Shown: piece after piece, positions 32,713-39,964 of the stretch
How the letters are laid out: each line of letters opens with the position of its first letter
Position numbering within the stretch: the first letter of the stretch is position 1
Source of the DNA: Bacteroidales bacterium
Lineage (GTDB): Bacteria > Bacteroidota > Bacteroidia > Bacteroidales > UBA932
Direction of reading: 5' to 3'
Assembly: GCA_017429475.1 (NCBI GenBank)
Contig: JAFROX010000003.1
Location: 1-61,410, forward strand
Length of the DNA stretch: 61,410 nt
Notes under the pieces: model-generated
The model's input: only the letters and a program-made list of their open reading frames with translations
Databases searched by the model: none
What the model was told of the DNA's origin: nothing
Translations under genes and position numbers: made by a program

Positions 32713-33748
32713 GAAACTTCCCCGTTGGGCGATACATCTTTCAGTCTGGCTGCTTATATGCGGTTTCAATGTGCTTGTCGGCTCGCTTGTCGCCTCCGAA
32801 ATCAAAGCGTGGGCATATATAGGCATTCCACCTGTAATTTGCTCGTGTGCGCTGTTCTATCTCAATTACTGTTTCCTGATCGGGAAGTATTGGGCAAAGA
32901 GGCGGTTCGGAGCCTTTGTACTGCTGAATCTGGCCGCATTGCTGCTGTCGATGCTCTTCCTGTACGAAAGCTACATCTTTCTGTTCAACCGCCTGGGAAC
33001 CCTTGAGGAACTCCCGGATACCGTTGACGTAAGGATATTGGCAGGACTTACTTCTCTGACGTATATTCCTTCCGGACTGTTCTTCATATTGATCAGTTCA
33101 CTCATAAAGACATCCTGGTTCTGGAACCAGTCCCAGGCCAGGCTGAAGGAGTTGGAGAACGAAAGGATCAAAGCGGAACTCGACGGTCTCAAGAGCCAGA
33201 TCAATCCCCATTTCCTCTTCAACAGCCTCAATGCAATCTATGCCCTGATAGATATGGACAGTGACAAGGCGCAGGAGGCGACGCACGCGCTGTCGAACCT
33301 TTTGCGCTATGTGCTGAACGAGAAGAACGAGGAGATGGTGCCGCTTGACGACGAACTGAAGTTCACGCAGGACTACATCGACCTGATGTCACTCCGTTTC
33401 TCGAGCGAGATGCTGAGCCTGAAGGTGGAGATGCCCGATGACACCGAAGGCTGGATGATAGCGCCGATGCTCATAATGACTCTGATTGAGAACGCCTTCA
33501 AACACGGCATCAGCAACACTGCGCCGTCCTTCATACTCATACTGGTCCATATCTCCGAAGGCAGGCTCTTTGCGACCGTGTCGAACTCCCTTTTCCCCAA
33601 GAAGGAGAATGATCCGCGCTCCGGAGGCATAGGACTCGACAACCTGAGCCGCCGGCTTGAACTGATCTATGGCGACGATGCTTCGATGCGGGTGACGCAG
33701 GAAGAAGGGGCATATACGACCAAACTTGAAATACCCTTGAGAAAATGA
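32705..33748 (+). CDS. LytS/YehU-type sensor histidine kinase
   Basis: A 347-residue kinase with four predicted membrane helices (about 10-30, 37-58, 68-94 and 111-134), a short coiled coil, then the His_kinase domain with phospho-acceptor His169 in SQINPHFLFNSLNAI. The ATPase domain contains LIENAFKHGI (N box) and GGIGLDNLSRRLELIYG (G boxes). There is no separate extracytoplasmic sensor domain. Its cognate LytTR regulator is encoded downstream with a 4-bp overlap. Being in the exporter operon suggests it senses the exported substrate or its effect on the envelope. Confidence 0.94.
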   Translation: MSRKLPRWAIHLSVWLLICGFNVLVGSLVASEIKAWAYIGIPPVICSCALFYLNYCFLIGKYWAKRRFGAFVLLNLAALLLSMLFLYESYIFLFNRLGTLEELPDTVDVRILAGLTSLTYIPSGLFFILISSLIKTSWFWNQSQARLKELENERIKAELDGLKSQINPHFLFNSLNAIYALIDMDSDKAQEATHALSNLLRYVLNEKNEEMVPLDDELKFTQDYIDLMSLRFSSEMLSLKVEMPDDTEGWMIAPMLIMTLIENAFKHGISNTAPSFILILVHISEGRLFATVSNSLFPKKENDPRSGGIGLDNLSRRLELIYGDDASMRVTQEEGAYTTKLEIPLRK

Positions 33749-34470
33749 ACAAGATAAGAACTCTGGTAGTAGATGACGAGCCGCTTGCCGGCAGGCTGAT
33801 AGCCTCATATGTGGAGAAAACTCCATTCCTGGAGCTCGCAAGCCTATGCCTGGACGGCGTCAGTGCGCTTGGCCTGATAGAAGAGGGAAGGGTGGACCTG
33901 GTGTTCTGCGACATACAGATGCCCGACCTGACCGGAATGGAACTTTCCAGGATGGTGTCGTCGCCGCAGGTGAAGTTCATATTCACTACGGCGTATGCGC
34001 AGTATGCCATCGACGGCTATAAGGTTTCCGCTTTGGACTATCTGCTGAAGCCGGTCAGCTACAAGGATTTCCTGGAATCTGCGAACCGTGCCAAAGCCTA
34101 TTTCGATGCACTGCGGGAAACTCCGGCAAAGGAAGCCGGAAAGGAATCCCTGTTCCTCAAGGTCGACGGCCAGATGGTCAAGGTGAGCATCGACGACATC
34201 CTCTATGTGGAAAGCGTAAAGGATTATGTGAAGGTGCATTGTGCGGACGGCAGCGTCCTGATGTCTCTGGTCAGCCTGAAGAAGATGGAGGAACTGCTTC
34301 CTCAAGACAGGTTCTTCCGAGTCCAGCGTTCGTATCTGGTGGCTTTGGACAAGGTGACTGCGATGGAGCGGGGGAGGATTATTTTCGGCAAGGAGAGGAT
34401 TGCCGTGTCCGACCAGGTCAAGGATGACTTTTACAAGGCTTTGTCAGAAAAAAATATTATATTTGTTTGA
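33745..34470 (+). CDS. LytTR-family response regulator
   Basis: A 241-residue regulator. The receiver domain (1-120) has the acidic pair Asp10-Asp11, phospho-acceptor Asp56 (FCDIQMPD) and Lys in LKPVSYKDF. The DNA-binding LytTR domain (about 140-238) has the typical DILYVESVKDYVKVHCADG and FFRVQRSYLVALDKV segments. It partners the LytS kinase upstream. LytTR proteins bind direct repeats, but I see no clear pair near the operon promoter. The end of the gene contains the -7 box of the next gene. Confidence 0.95.
   Translation: MNKIRTLVVDDEPLAGRLIASYVEKTPFLELASLCLDGVSALGLIEEGRVDLVFCDIQMPDLTGMELSRMVSSPQVKFIFTTAYAQYAIDGYKVSALDYLLKPVSYKDFLESANRAKAYFDALRETPAKEAGKESLFLKVDGQMVKVSIDDILYVESVKDYVKVHCADGSVLMSLVSLKKMEELLPQDRFFRVQRSYLVALDKVTAMERGRIIFGKERIAVSDQVKDDFYKALSEKNIIFV
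34458..34465 (+). promoter_or_regulatory. -7 box TATATTTG for the phosphohexomutase gene
   Basis: A perfect TAnnTTTG match placed inside the last codons of the response-regulator gene, 23 nt before the ATG at 34489. No good -33 box is seen. Confidence 0.55.
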
Positions 34471-34488
34471 TAACAAATACTAATTGAA

Positions 34489-36147
34489 ATGGAAGCAGGA
34501 TATATTGTAAATGCGAAAAAATGGATGAGTAGCGCTTTTGACGAGGCTACCCGCAAAGAGGTTGAACAGGTTTTCAATACCGATCAGAAGGAACTTGAAG
34601 ACCGCTTTTACCGCAATCTTGAATTTGGAACCGGAGGCCTTCGCGGCGTGATGGGCGCAGGTACCAACCGCATGAACAAGTATACTGTGGGAATGGCCAC
34701 CCAGGGACTTGCCAACTATGTCGTCAAGAACTTCGGAGAAGGCGTAAGCGTGGCCATCTCTTACGATTCCCGCAACAATTCGCGTTATTTCGCAGATATC
34801 ACCGCAGGCGTGCTGATGCAGAACGGCCTCAAGGTATATCTCTTTGACGATATCCGTCCTACGCCTGAACTCAGCTTCACCATCCGCCATCTCGGCTGCA
34901 AGGCAGGCGTTATGATTACCGCCTCTCACAACCCCAAGGAGTACAACGGCTACAAGGTGTTCTGGGAAGACGGCGCCCAGGTTACCATACCTCATGACAA
35001 GAACATCATCGACGAGGTCAACAAGATAGATGATCCTTCTAAGGTGAAGTTCGCACCCGAAGGAGCTCCCAAGCCGATAATGATAGGCAAGGAAGTCGAT
35101 GAGGCGTTCTTCAAGTCAGTCCTTTCGTTGATGGTGGCCCCGGAGTCTGTGGCCCGCCACAACGACCTCAAGATAGTCTATACGCCGCTTCACGGCACCG
35201 GTATCAAGACTGTTCCGGTAGTGCTCGAAAGAATGGGCTTCAACAAGATCTTTATCGTCGAGGAGCAGGCCATCGGCGACGGTAACTTCCCGACAGTAGT
35301 TTCGCCTAACCCCGAGGAGCCTACAGCTATGAAGATGGCTATGGACAAGGCAGGTGTGGTAGGTGCAGACATCGTCCTCGGTACCGATCCCGATGCGGAC
35401 CGCATAGGTCTTGCGGTCAGGGATGAGAAAGACGAGCTCAAGCTCCTGACCGGCAACCAGATTGTCGCAATCCTCACCAAATACCTCCTCGAGAGATGGA
35501 AAGCCCTCGGCAAACTGACAGGCAAGGAGTATATGGTGACCACCATCGTAACTACCGAACTCATCTCAGCCATCTGCGAGGATTATGGCGTCGAACTCTA
35601 CCGGGTTCTCACCGGTTTCAAGAATATCGCCGAGATAGTCCGCAACAACGAAGGCAAACGTACCTTCATCGGCGGCGGAGAGGAAAGCAACGGCTACAAT
35701 GCCGGTGAATTCGTACGCGACAAGGACTCAGCCGTCAGCTGCGGACTCGTATGCGAATGCGCAGCCTGGCTTGCCGACCGCGGCCAGACTCTCTATGGCT
35801 TCCTCCAGGAGATATATGCACAGTACGGTCTCTATACCGACAAGCTCGTCTCTGTCGTACGCAAGGGCATCGAGGGCCTCGACCAGATCCGCCAGATGAT
35901 GGTGGACTACCGCGAGCATCCTGTGAAGGAGCTTGCCGGTTCACCGGTTGTCAAGGTTATTGACTATCTTGACACAGAGAAGACCGGTCTGGCCAAATCC
36001 AATGTACTGCAGTTCTTCAGCGCAGACGGCAGCAAGGTTTCTGTAAGGCCTTCAGGCACCGAGCCCAAGATCAAGTTCTATTTCGGTGTCAAGGGTGACG
36101 ATTCTGCAGCCAAGATCGATGCGCTTGTCAAGCAGTTCGCAGTCTAG
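34489..36147 (+). CDS. Phosphoglucomutase/phosphomannomutase
   Basis: A 552-residue alpha-D-phosphohexomutase of the long PgcA-like type, interconverting hexose 1- and 6-phosphates for glycolysis and cell-wall sugar synthesis. Catalytic Ser146 is in TASHNPKEYNGYKVF, the metal loop is GTDPDADRIGLA (about 300), the sugar loop is GGGEESNGYNAG, and the phosphate loop is VRPSGTEPKIKFYF near the end. It overlaps the oppositely oriented deacylase gene by 4 bp at its 3' end. Confidence 0.95.
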   Translation: MEAGYIVNAKKWMSSAFDEATRKEVEQVFNTDQKELEDRFYRNLEFGTGGLRGVMGAGTNRMNKYTVGMATQGLANYVVKNFGEGVSVAISYDSRNNSRYFADITAGVLMQNGLKVYLFDDIRPTPELSFTIRHLGCKAGVMITASHNPKEYNGYKVFWEDGAQVTIPHDKNIIDEVNKIDDPSKVKFAPEGAPKPIMIGKEVDEAFFKSVLSLMVAPESVARHNDLKIVYTPLHGTGIKTVPVVLERMGFNKIFIVEEQAIGDGNFPTVVSPNPEEPTAMKMAMDKAGVVGADIVLGTDPDADRIGLAVRDEKDELKLLTGNQIVAILTKYLLERWKALGKLTGKEYMVTTIVTTELISAICEDYGVELYRVLTGFKNIAEIVRNNEGKRTFIGGGEESNGYNAGEFVRDKDSAVSCGLVCECAAWLADRGQTLYGFLQEIYAQYGLYTDKLVSVVRKGIEGLDQIRQMMVDYREHPVKELAGSPVVKVIDYLDTEKTGLAKSNVLQFFSADGSKVSVRPSGTEPKIKFYFGVKGDDSAAKIDALVKQFAV

Positions 36148-36632
36148 ACCAGGTCTGCGAAGTCGGCGCTTACGTATTCCTTCAGGATCTGCGGGCCGAT
36201 CTCAATCTGATGCCCCACCTGGCCGGCGCTGACGAATATGCTGTCATAGAGAGTCGCCGACTCTTCTATGAAAGTCTTGAAGGGCTTCTTCATTCCGATG
36301 GGAGAACATCCTCCGTGGATGTATCCGGTAAGAGGGAGAAGCTCTTTCTGCTTTATCATCTGGATGCTTTTCACCCCGGCGGCCTTCGCGGCCTTCTTGA
36401 GGTCGAGTGTGCAGTTTACGGGTACGACGAAGACGAAATGCACACTGCCGTGGCCGCCGGTGCCTGCACCGCCGTCGGCTTCAGTAACGAGAGTCTTGAA
36501 TACTTGTTCGGGATTTTCCCCGAGAGCCTCTGCCACCAGCGTTCCGTCGGTTATCGACGGGTCGTAGCTGCGGGTGCCGAAGGGGAGGCTGGCCGCCGTC
36601 AGCAGTCGCATTACATTGGTGGTCTGTGCCAT
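36144..36632 (-). CDS. ybaK: Cys-tRNA(Pro)/Cys-tRNA(Cys) deacylase (YbaK type)
   Basis: A 162-residue editing protein that hydrolyses mischarged Cys-tRNA(Pro). The YbaK core is present: KTLVTEADGG, FVFVVPVNCTLDLKKAAKAAGVKSIQM, the Lys-rich pocket and GGCSPIGMKKPFKTFIEESATLYDSIFVSAG. The second codon usage and MAQTTNVMRLLTAA start are normal. It is followed 3 bp away on the same strand by the end of the GNAT gene, suggesting a two-gene unit. Confidence 0.94.
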   Translation of the reverse strand: MAQTTNVMRLLTAASLPFGTRSYDPSITDGTLVAEALGENPEQVFKTLVTEADGGAGTGGHGSVHFVFVVPVNCTLDLKKAAKAAGVKSIQMIKQKELLPLTGYIHGGCSPIGMKKPFKTFIEESATLYDSIFVSAGQVGHQIEIGPQILKEYVSADFADLV

Positions 36633-36635
36633 AGG

Positions 36636-37772
36636 TCAGGCTATCGGCTTAACGTATGAACGGCGCCTCTTTACCTGCTCGTGGTCAAAGGATTTCCAAA
36701 GTGCCTGCACGCTGGCATTGGATTCCAGGTTGGCATTTGTCTCGCACCATTTGAAGCCTTTCTCCCTGGCGTAGGGAAAGACGCTGCTGACGATAAGGGC
36801 ATTGAGGCCCTTGCCCCTGAATTCAGGGCTTACCCCGACCAGCAGGAATTCAATCGTATCGTCGTACTTGAACTTGAGCGCCTTGAGCAGGTGCCACCAT
36901 CCGAACGGGAACAGATGTCCGCCGGTCTTCTGCATGGCTTTCGCCAGCGAGGGTATCATAATCGCACATCCTACCAGATTGCCATCCTTGTCGTAGATGG
37001 TAGGCAGCATATTGACGTCGACGAACGGAATGTAATTGTTGATGAGATTCTGGACCTGGTCGTCATCAAGATGAGAGAAGCCGTACAGTTTGGCATAGCA
37101 GTCGTTGAGCAGTTTGAATATGTCCTTGGCTCCATTCTCCTTGAGGTCCTTGTTGTTCTTGAAGATCTTAAGATGGAGGTCGTATCTTCTTGTAATGATG
37201 TCAGCCATTCTGGTGAAACGCTCGGTTTCCTGCGGCATCTTGATTCTGTACTCCACCCAGTCCACATCTTTCTCAAGACCATAACGGTCGAGAAACTGGG
37301 AATAGTAAGGATATGAGTAGGCAAGGGACATCGTGCTCATCTTGTCAAATCCTTCGACCAGGCATCCCTCACGGTCATAATCTATGAAGCCGATGGGGCC
37401 TTCGATGCGGTTCATCCCGCGCTCCTTTCCCCACGCCGCTACAGCATCCAGCAATGCCTTGCAGACATCGTAGTCTTCAATGAAGTCTATCCAGTTGAAA
37501 CGGACGTCTTTGGTGTTCCAGGCCTGGTTGGCACGAGGATTGATCAGGGCGACGATGCGTCCGGCTACCTTTCCGTCCTTGATGGCCAGGAAGGGCTGGC
37601 ATTCGCAAAACTTGAGAGCGGGATTTGTCGTCAGCGTGGCTCTAGTGTCAGATGCCAGCTCGGGCACATAATAAGGATTGCCCTTGTAGAGTTTCAACGA
37701 AAAGTTTATGAATTGTCTCAGTTGCTTCTTTGTCTTGACGGGGACTATCTGAACACTTGAAGATGAGGTCAT
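36636..37772 (-). CDS. GNAT-fold acyltransferase, candidate bacterial ceramide synthase
   Basis: A 378-residue protein from the ATG at 37772. An upstream in-frame ATG would place 24 extra residues across the -7 box at 37793-37800 and is rejected. The C-terminal half has the GNAT acyl-CoA motif (EFLLVGVSPEFRGKGLNAL, Arg319-Gly-Lys-Gly322). The N-terminal half (FSLKLYKGNPYYVPEL, IEGPIGFIDYDREGCLVEG) is typical of a long Bacteroidota family usually annotated only as N-acetyltransferase. It is divergent from serine palmitoyltransferase, 107 bp apart. In other bacteria (Caulobacter, Porphyromonas) a GNAT-annotated protein is the ceramide synthase, so the same role is proposed here from context. 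This is an inference. Confidence 0.8.
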   Translation of the reverse strand: MTSSSSVQIVPVKTKKQLRQFINFSLKLYKGNPYYVPELASDTRATLTTNPALKFCECQPFLAIKDGKVAGRIVALINPRANQAWNTKDVRFNWIDFIEDYDVCKALLDAVAAWGKERGMNRIEGPIGFIDYDREGCLVEGFDKMSTMSLAYSYPYYSQFLDRYGLEKDVDWVEYRIKMPQETERFTRMADIITRRYDLHLKIFKNNKDLKENGAKDIFKLLNDCYAKLYGFSHLDDDQVQNLINNYIPFVDVNMLPTIYDKDGNLVGCAIMIPSLAKAMQKTGGHLFPFGWWHLLKALKFKYDDTIEFLLVGVSPEFRGKGLNALIVSSVFPYAREKGFKWCETNANLESNASVQALWKSFDHEQVKRRRSYVKPIA

Positions 37773-37792
37773 ATGTTTAGGATTTAGTCCTG

Positions 37793-37800
37793 CAAAGTTA
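37793..37800 (-). promoter_or_regulatory. -7 box TAACTTTG for the GNAT gene
   Basis: CAAAGTTA on the + strand is a perfect minus-strand TAnnTTTG, 20 nt before the ATG at 37772. It supports that start over the longer frame. Confidence 0.6.
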
Positions 37801-37878
37801 ATAAATCGAGAAAAAAAACTAAATTTGCCTTGATAAACTAGCAAGTATAAGCCCTAAGCCTAACCTAAACTATTATAT

Positions 37879-39072
37879 ATGAGTCTCTTATCTGATAAGC
37901 TGGCCCAGTTTACATTACCGCAGGATCTTAAAGAGAAAGGTATATACCCTTATTTCAGACCCATTTCAAGTGAGCAGGATTGCGAAGTGATCATCAACGG
38001 CCGCAAGGTGTTGATGTATGGTTCCAACAGTTATCTGGGTCTTACCAATCATCCCAAGGTAAAGGAAGCTGCCATCGAAGCGGTGAAAAAATACGGTACC
38101 GGATGTGCCGGATCCCGTTTTCTTAACGGTTCGCTCGACATACACGAAGAACTTGAAGCGCGTCTTGCCAAATTCGTCGGCAAGGAGGAGGCGATAATCT
38201 TCTCCACCGGCTTCCAGGTAAACCTGGGAGTCGTGTCTTGCCTTACCGGCAGGGAAGACTATCTTCTCATCGATGAGAGGGACCACGCATCCATCATCGA
38301 AGGCCGTCGCCTTAGTATGTCGAATATCTTGAAGTTCAGGCACAACGATATGGAACACCTCGAGAAGATGCTCCGCCGCTGCCGCCCTAGCAAACTGAAA
38401 CTCATCGTCGTCGACGGCGTCTTCAGTATGGAAGGCGACGTGGCTCCGCTCAAGAAGATGGTCGAGCTTGCCAAGAAATACAAGGCATCCATTATGGTGG
38501 ACGAGGCGCACGGTATGGGCGTTTTCGGACCCAACGGTCAGGGCGTATGCTATGCCGAAGGTGTAACAGACGACATCGAGCTGATTATGGCTACCTTCAG
38601 CAAGTCCTTCGCTTCGCTCGGCGGTTTCATAGCCTGCAACCACGACGTCGCCAACTTCATACGTCATAACGCACGTTCATATATCTTCAGCGCAAGCGCC
38701 ACTCCCGCTGCCATCGGAGCAGCCAATGCGGCTCTTGACATAATGCTTTCAGAACCCGAACGCATCCAGCATCTCTGGGACCTGACACATTATGCCATCG
38801 ACGGTTTCCGCCAGATGGGCTGCGAGATAGGTAATACGTCGACACCTATCATCCCGCTGTTCATCCGTGACAACGAGAAGACTTTCAAGATCACCCAGGA
38901 GCTGCTGGCAGAAGAACCGGTAGGTCTCTTCGTGAATCCTGTGGTTTCTCCCGCGGTTCCTCCGCAGGATACGCTCATCCGATTCTCCCTGATGGCCACG
39001 CATACCAAGGAACACGTGGACTATGCACTGGAGAAAATCGAAAAAGTATTCAAGAAATACGAAGTAATCTGA
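37879..39072 (+). CDS. spt: Serine palmitoyltransferase
   Basis: A 397-residue PLP enzyme of the alpha-oxoamine synthase family, condensing serine with an acyl-CoA or acyl-ACP to give 3-ketosphinganine, the first step of sphingolipid synthesis. The Schiff-base Lys242 is in TFSKSFASLGG, His136 (DERDHASI) stacks on PLP, and Asp208 and His211 are in VDEAHGMG. GTGCAGSRFLNG (73-84) is the substrate loop. The opening SLLSDKLAQFTLPQDLKEKGIYPYFR closely resembles the characterised Bacteroides enzyme rather than glycine C-acetyltransferase (Kbl) or BioF. It is followed after 1 bp by an SDR reductase and is divergent from a GNAT protein, which supports a sphingolipid role. Confidence 0.9.
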   Translation: MSLLSDKLAQFTLPQDLKEKGIYPYFRPISSEQDCEVIINGRKVLMYGSNSYLGLTNHPKVKEAAIEAVKKYGTGCAGSRFLNGSLDIHEELEARLAKFVGKEEAIIFSTGFQVNLGVVSCLTGREDYLLIDERDHASIIEGRRLSMSNILKFRHNDMEHLEKMLRRCRPSKLKLIVVDGVFSMEGDVAPLKKMVELAKKYKASIMVDEAHGMGVFGPNGQGVCYAEGVTDDIELIMATFSKSFASLGGFIACNHDVANFIRHNARSYIFSASATPAAIGAANAALDIMLSEPERIQHLWDLTHYAIDGFRQMGCEIGNTSTPIIPLFIRDNEKTFKITQELLAEEPVGLFVNPVVSPAVPPQDTLIRFSLMATHTKEHVDYALEKIEKVFKKYEVI

Positions 39073-39073
39073 T

Positions 39074-39892
39074 ATGGCTGCACCTAAGGTCAGCGTCGTA
39101 CTGGTGACCGGAGGCAGCTCCGGCATCGGTGCATCTATTGTAAGTCTGCTCAGCGAGGCAGGAATGCACGTGTGGGCCGGCTCCCGCCGCGGCACGCTTG
39201 AAGACGGAACCCTGGACAACGTGACTCCGCTTGTGATGGATGTCAACGATGAAGACAGCGTCAGGGCAGCCGTCGACAGGATCATTGCAGCGGAAGGACA
39301 CATCGACGCAGTCGTATGCAACGCAGGCAACGGCATAGCCGGAGCCATAGAGCAGACGACGGTGGAGGAGGGGAAGTACCAGTTCGAGACCTGCTTCTGG
39401 GGTGCCCATCGCACCATCAGGGCCGTCCTGGAACCTATGCGCAGACAGGGCTTTGGCCGCATCGTCACCATCTCGTCCGTGGCCGCCGTTGTTCCGATTC
39501 CTTTCCAGGCTTTCTACAGCGCCGTAAAGGCATCGGTGCTTATTTATACCAAGGCTCTACGGCTCGAGCTGAAACCTTTCGGCATTCAGTGCAGCAGCAT
39601 CCTGCCCGGAGACACCAAGACAGGCTTCACTGCCGCCCGCAAGTTCGTCAAGGCTTCTGCTGACGAGACTTCAGTCTATTACCAGAAGACAAAGGAGTCT
39701 GTAGGCCGTATGGAGCATGACGAGCAGAACGGTATGAATCCCGACAAGATTGCCAAGGCCGTCCTCAGGCAGCTCCAGCGCCGCAGGATGGCACCTACAT
39801 CAACACCGCGCATCGACTACAAGGCCATCGGCCTGCTGGTGCGCCTGCTTCCTACAAGACTGATGCTTTGGATCGTCGGAAAGATCTATTAG
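39074..39892 (+). CDS. Short-chain dehydrogenase, candidate 3-ketosphinganine (or ketoceramide) reductase
   Basis: A 272-residue classical SDR. The cofactor site is TGGSSGIG (12-19), CNAGNGIAG (82-90) follows, and the catalytic residues are Ser134/135, Tyr148 and Lys152 (YSAVK). The last ~40 residues (IGLLVRLLPTRLMLWIVGKIY) are hydrophobic and could associate with the membrane, as in enzymes acting on lipids. The start is 1 bp after the spt stop, so the pair is translated together. Reduction of the 3-keto group of the SPT product, or of the N-acylated form, is the natural prediction. The known bacterial reductase CerR is from a different (extended SDR/epimerase) branch, so this needs testing. 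Confidence 0.85.
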   Translation: MAAPKVSVVLVTGGSSGIGASIVSLLSEAGMHVWAGSRRGTLEDGTLDNVTPLVMDVNDEDSVRAAVDRIIAAEGHIDAVVCNAGNGIAGAIEQTTVEEGKYQFETCFWGAHRTIRAVLEPMRRQGFGRIVTISSVAAVVPIPFQAFYSAVKASVLIYTKALRLELKPFGIQCSSILPGDTKTGFTAARKFVKASADETSVYYQKTKESVGRMEHDEQNGMNPDKIAKAVLRQLQRRRMAPTSTPRIDYKAIGLLVRLLPTRLMLWIVGKIY

Positions 39893-39908
39893 AATACTTC
39901 TCTGATTT

Positions 39909-39942
39909 AAAAAAGACCGGCTCTGAATAACCGGTCTTTTTT
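39909..39942 (+). terminator. Bidirectional terminator between spt-SDR and the outer-membrane gene
   Basis: A perfect 12-bp stem AAAAAAGACCGG (39909-39920) and CCGGTCTTTTTT (39931-39942) with a 10-nt loop. A-rich on one side and T-rich on the other, it can stop transcription from both converging operons. Confidence 0.92.
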
Positions 39943-39964
39943 ATTTGAGTATTGGATGTATCTG

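Noticed and set aside
32705-34470. LytTR-type paired direct repeats at the efflux-operon promoter
   Set aside because: I looked upstream of 28281 for two 9-bp repeats about 21 bp apart and saw none convincing.
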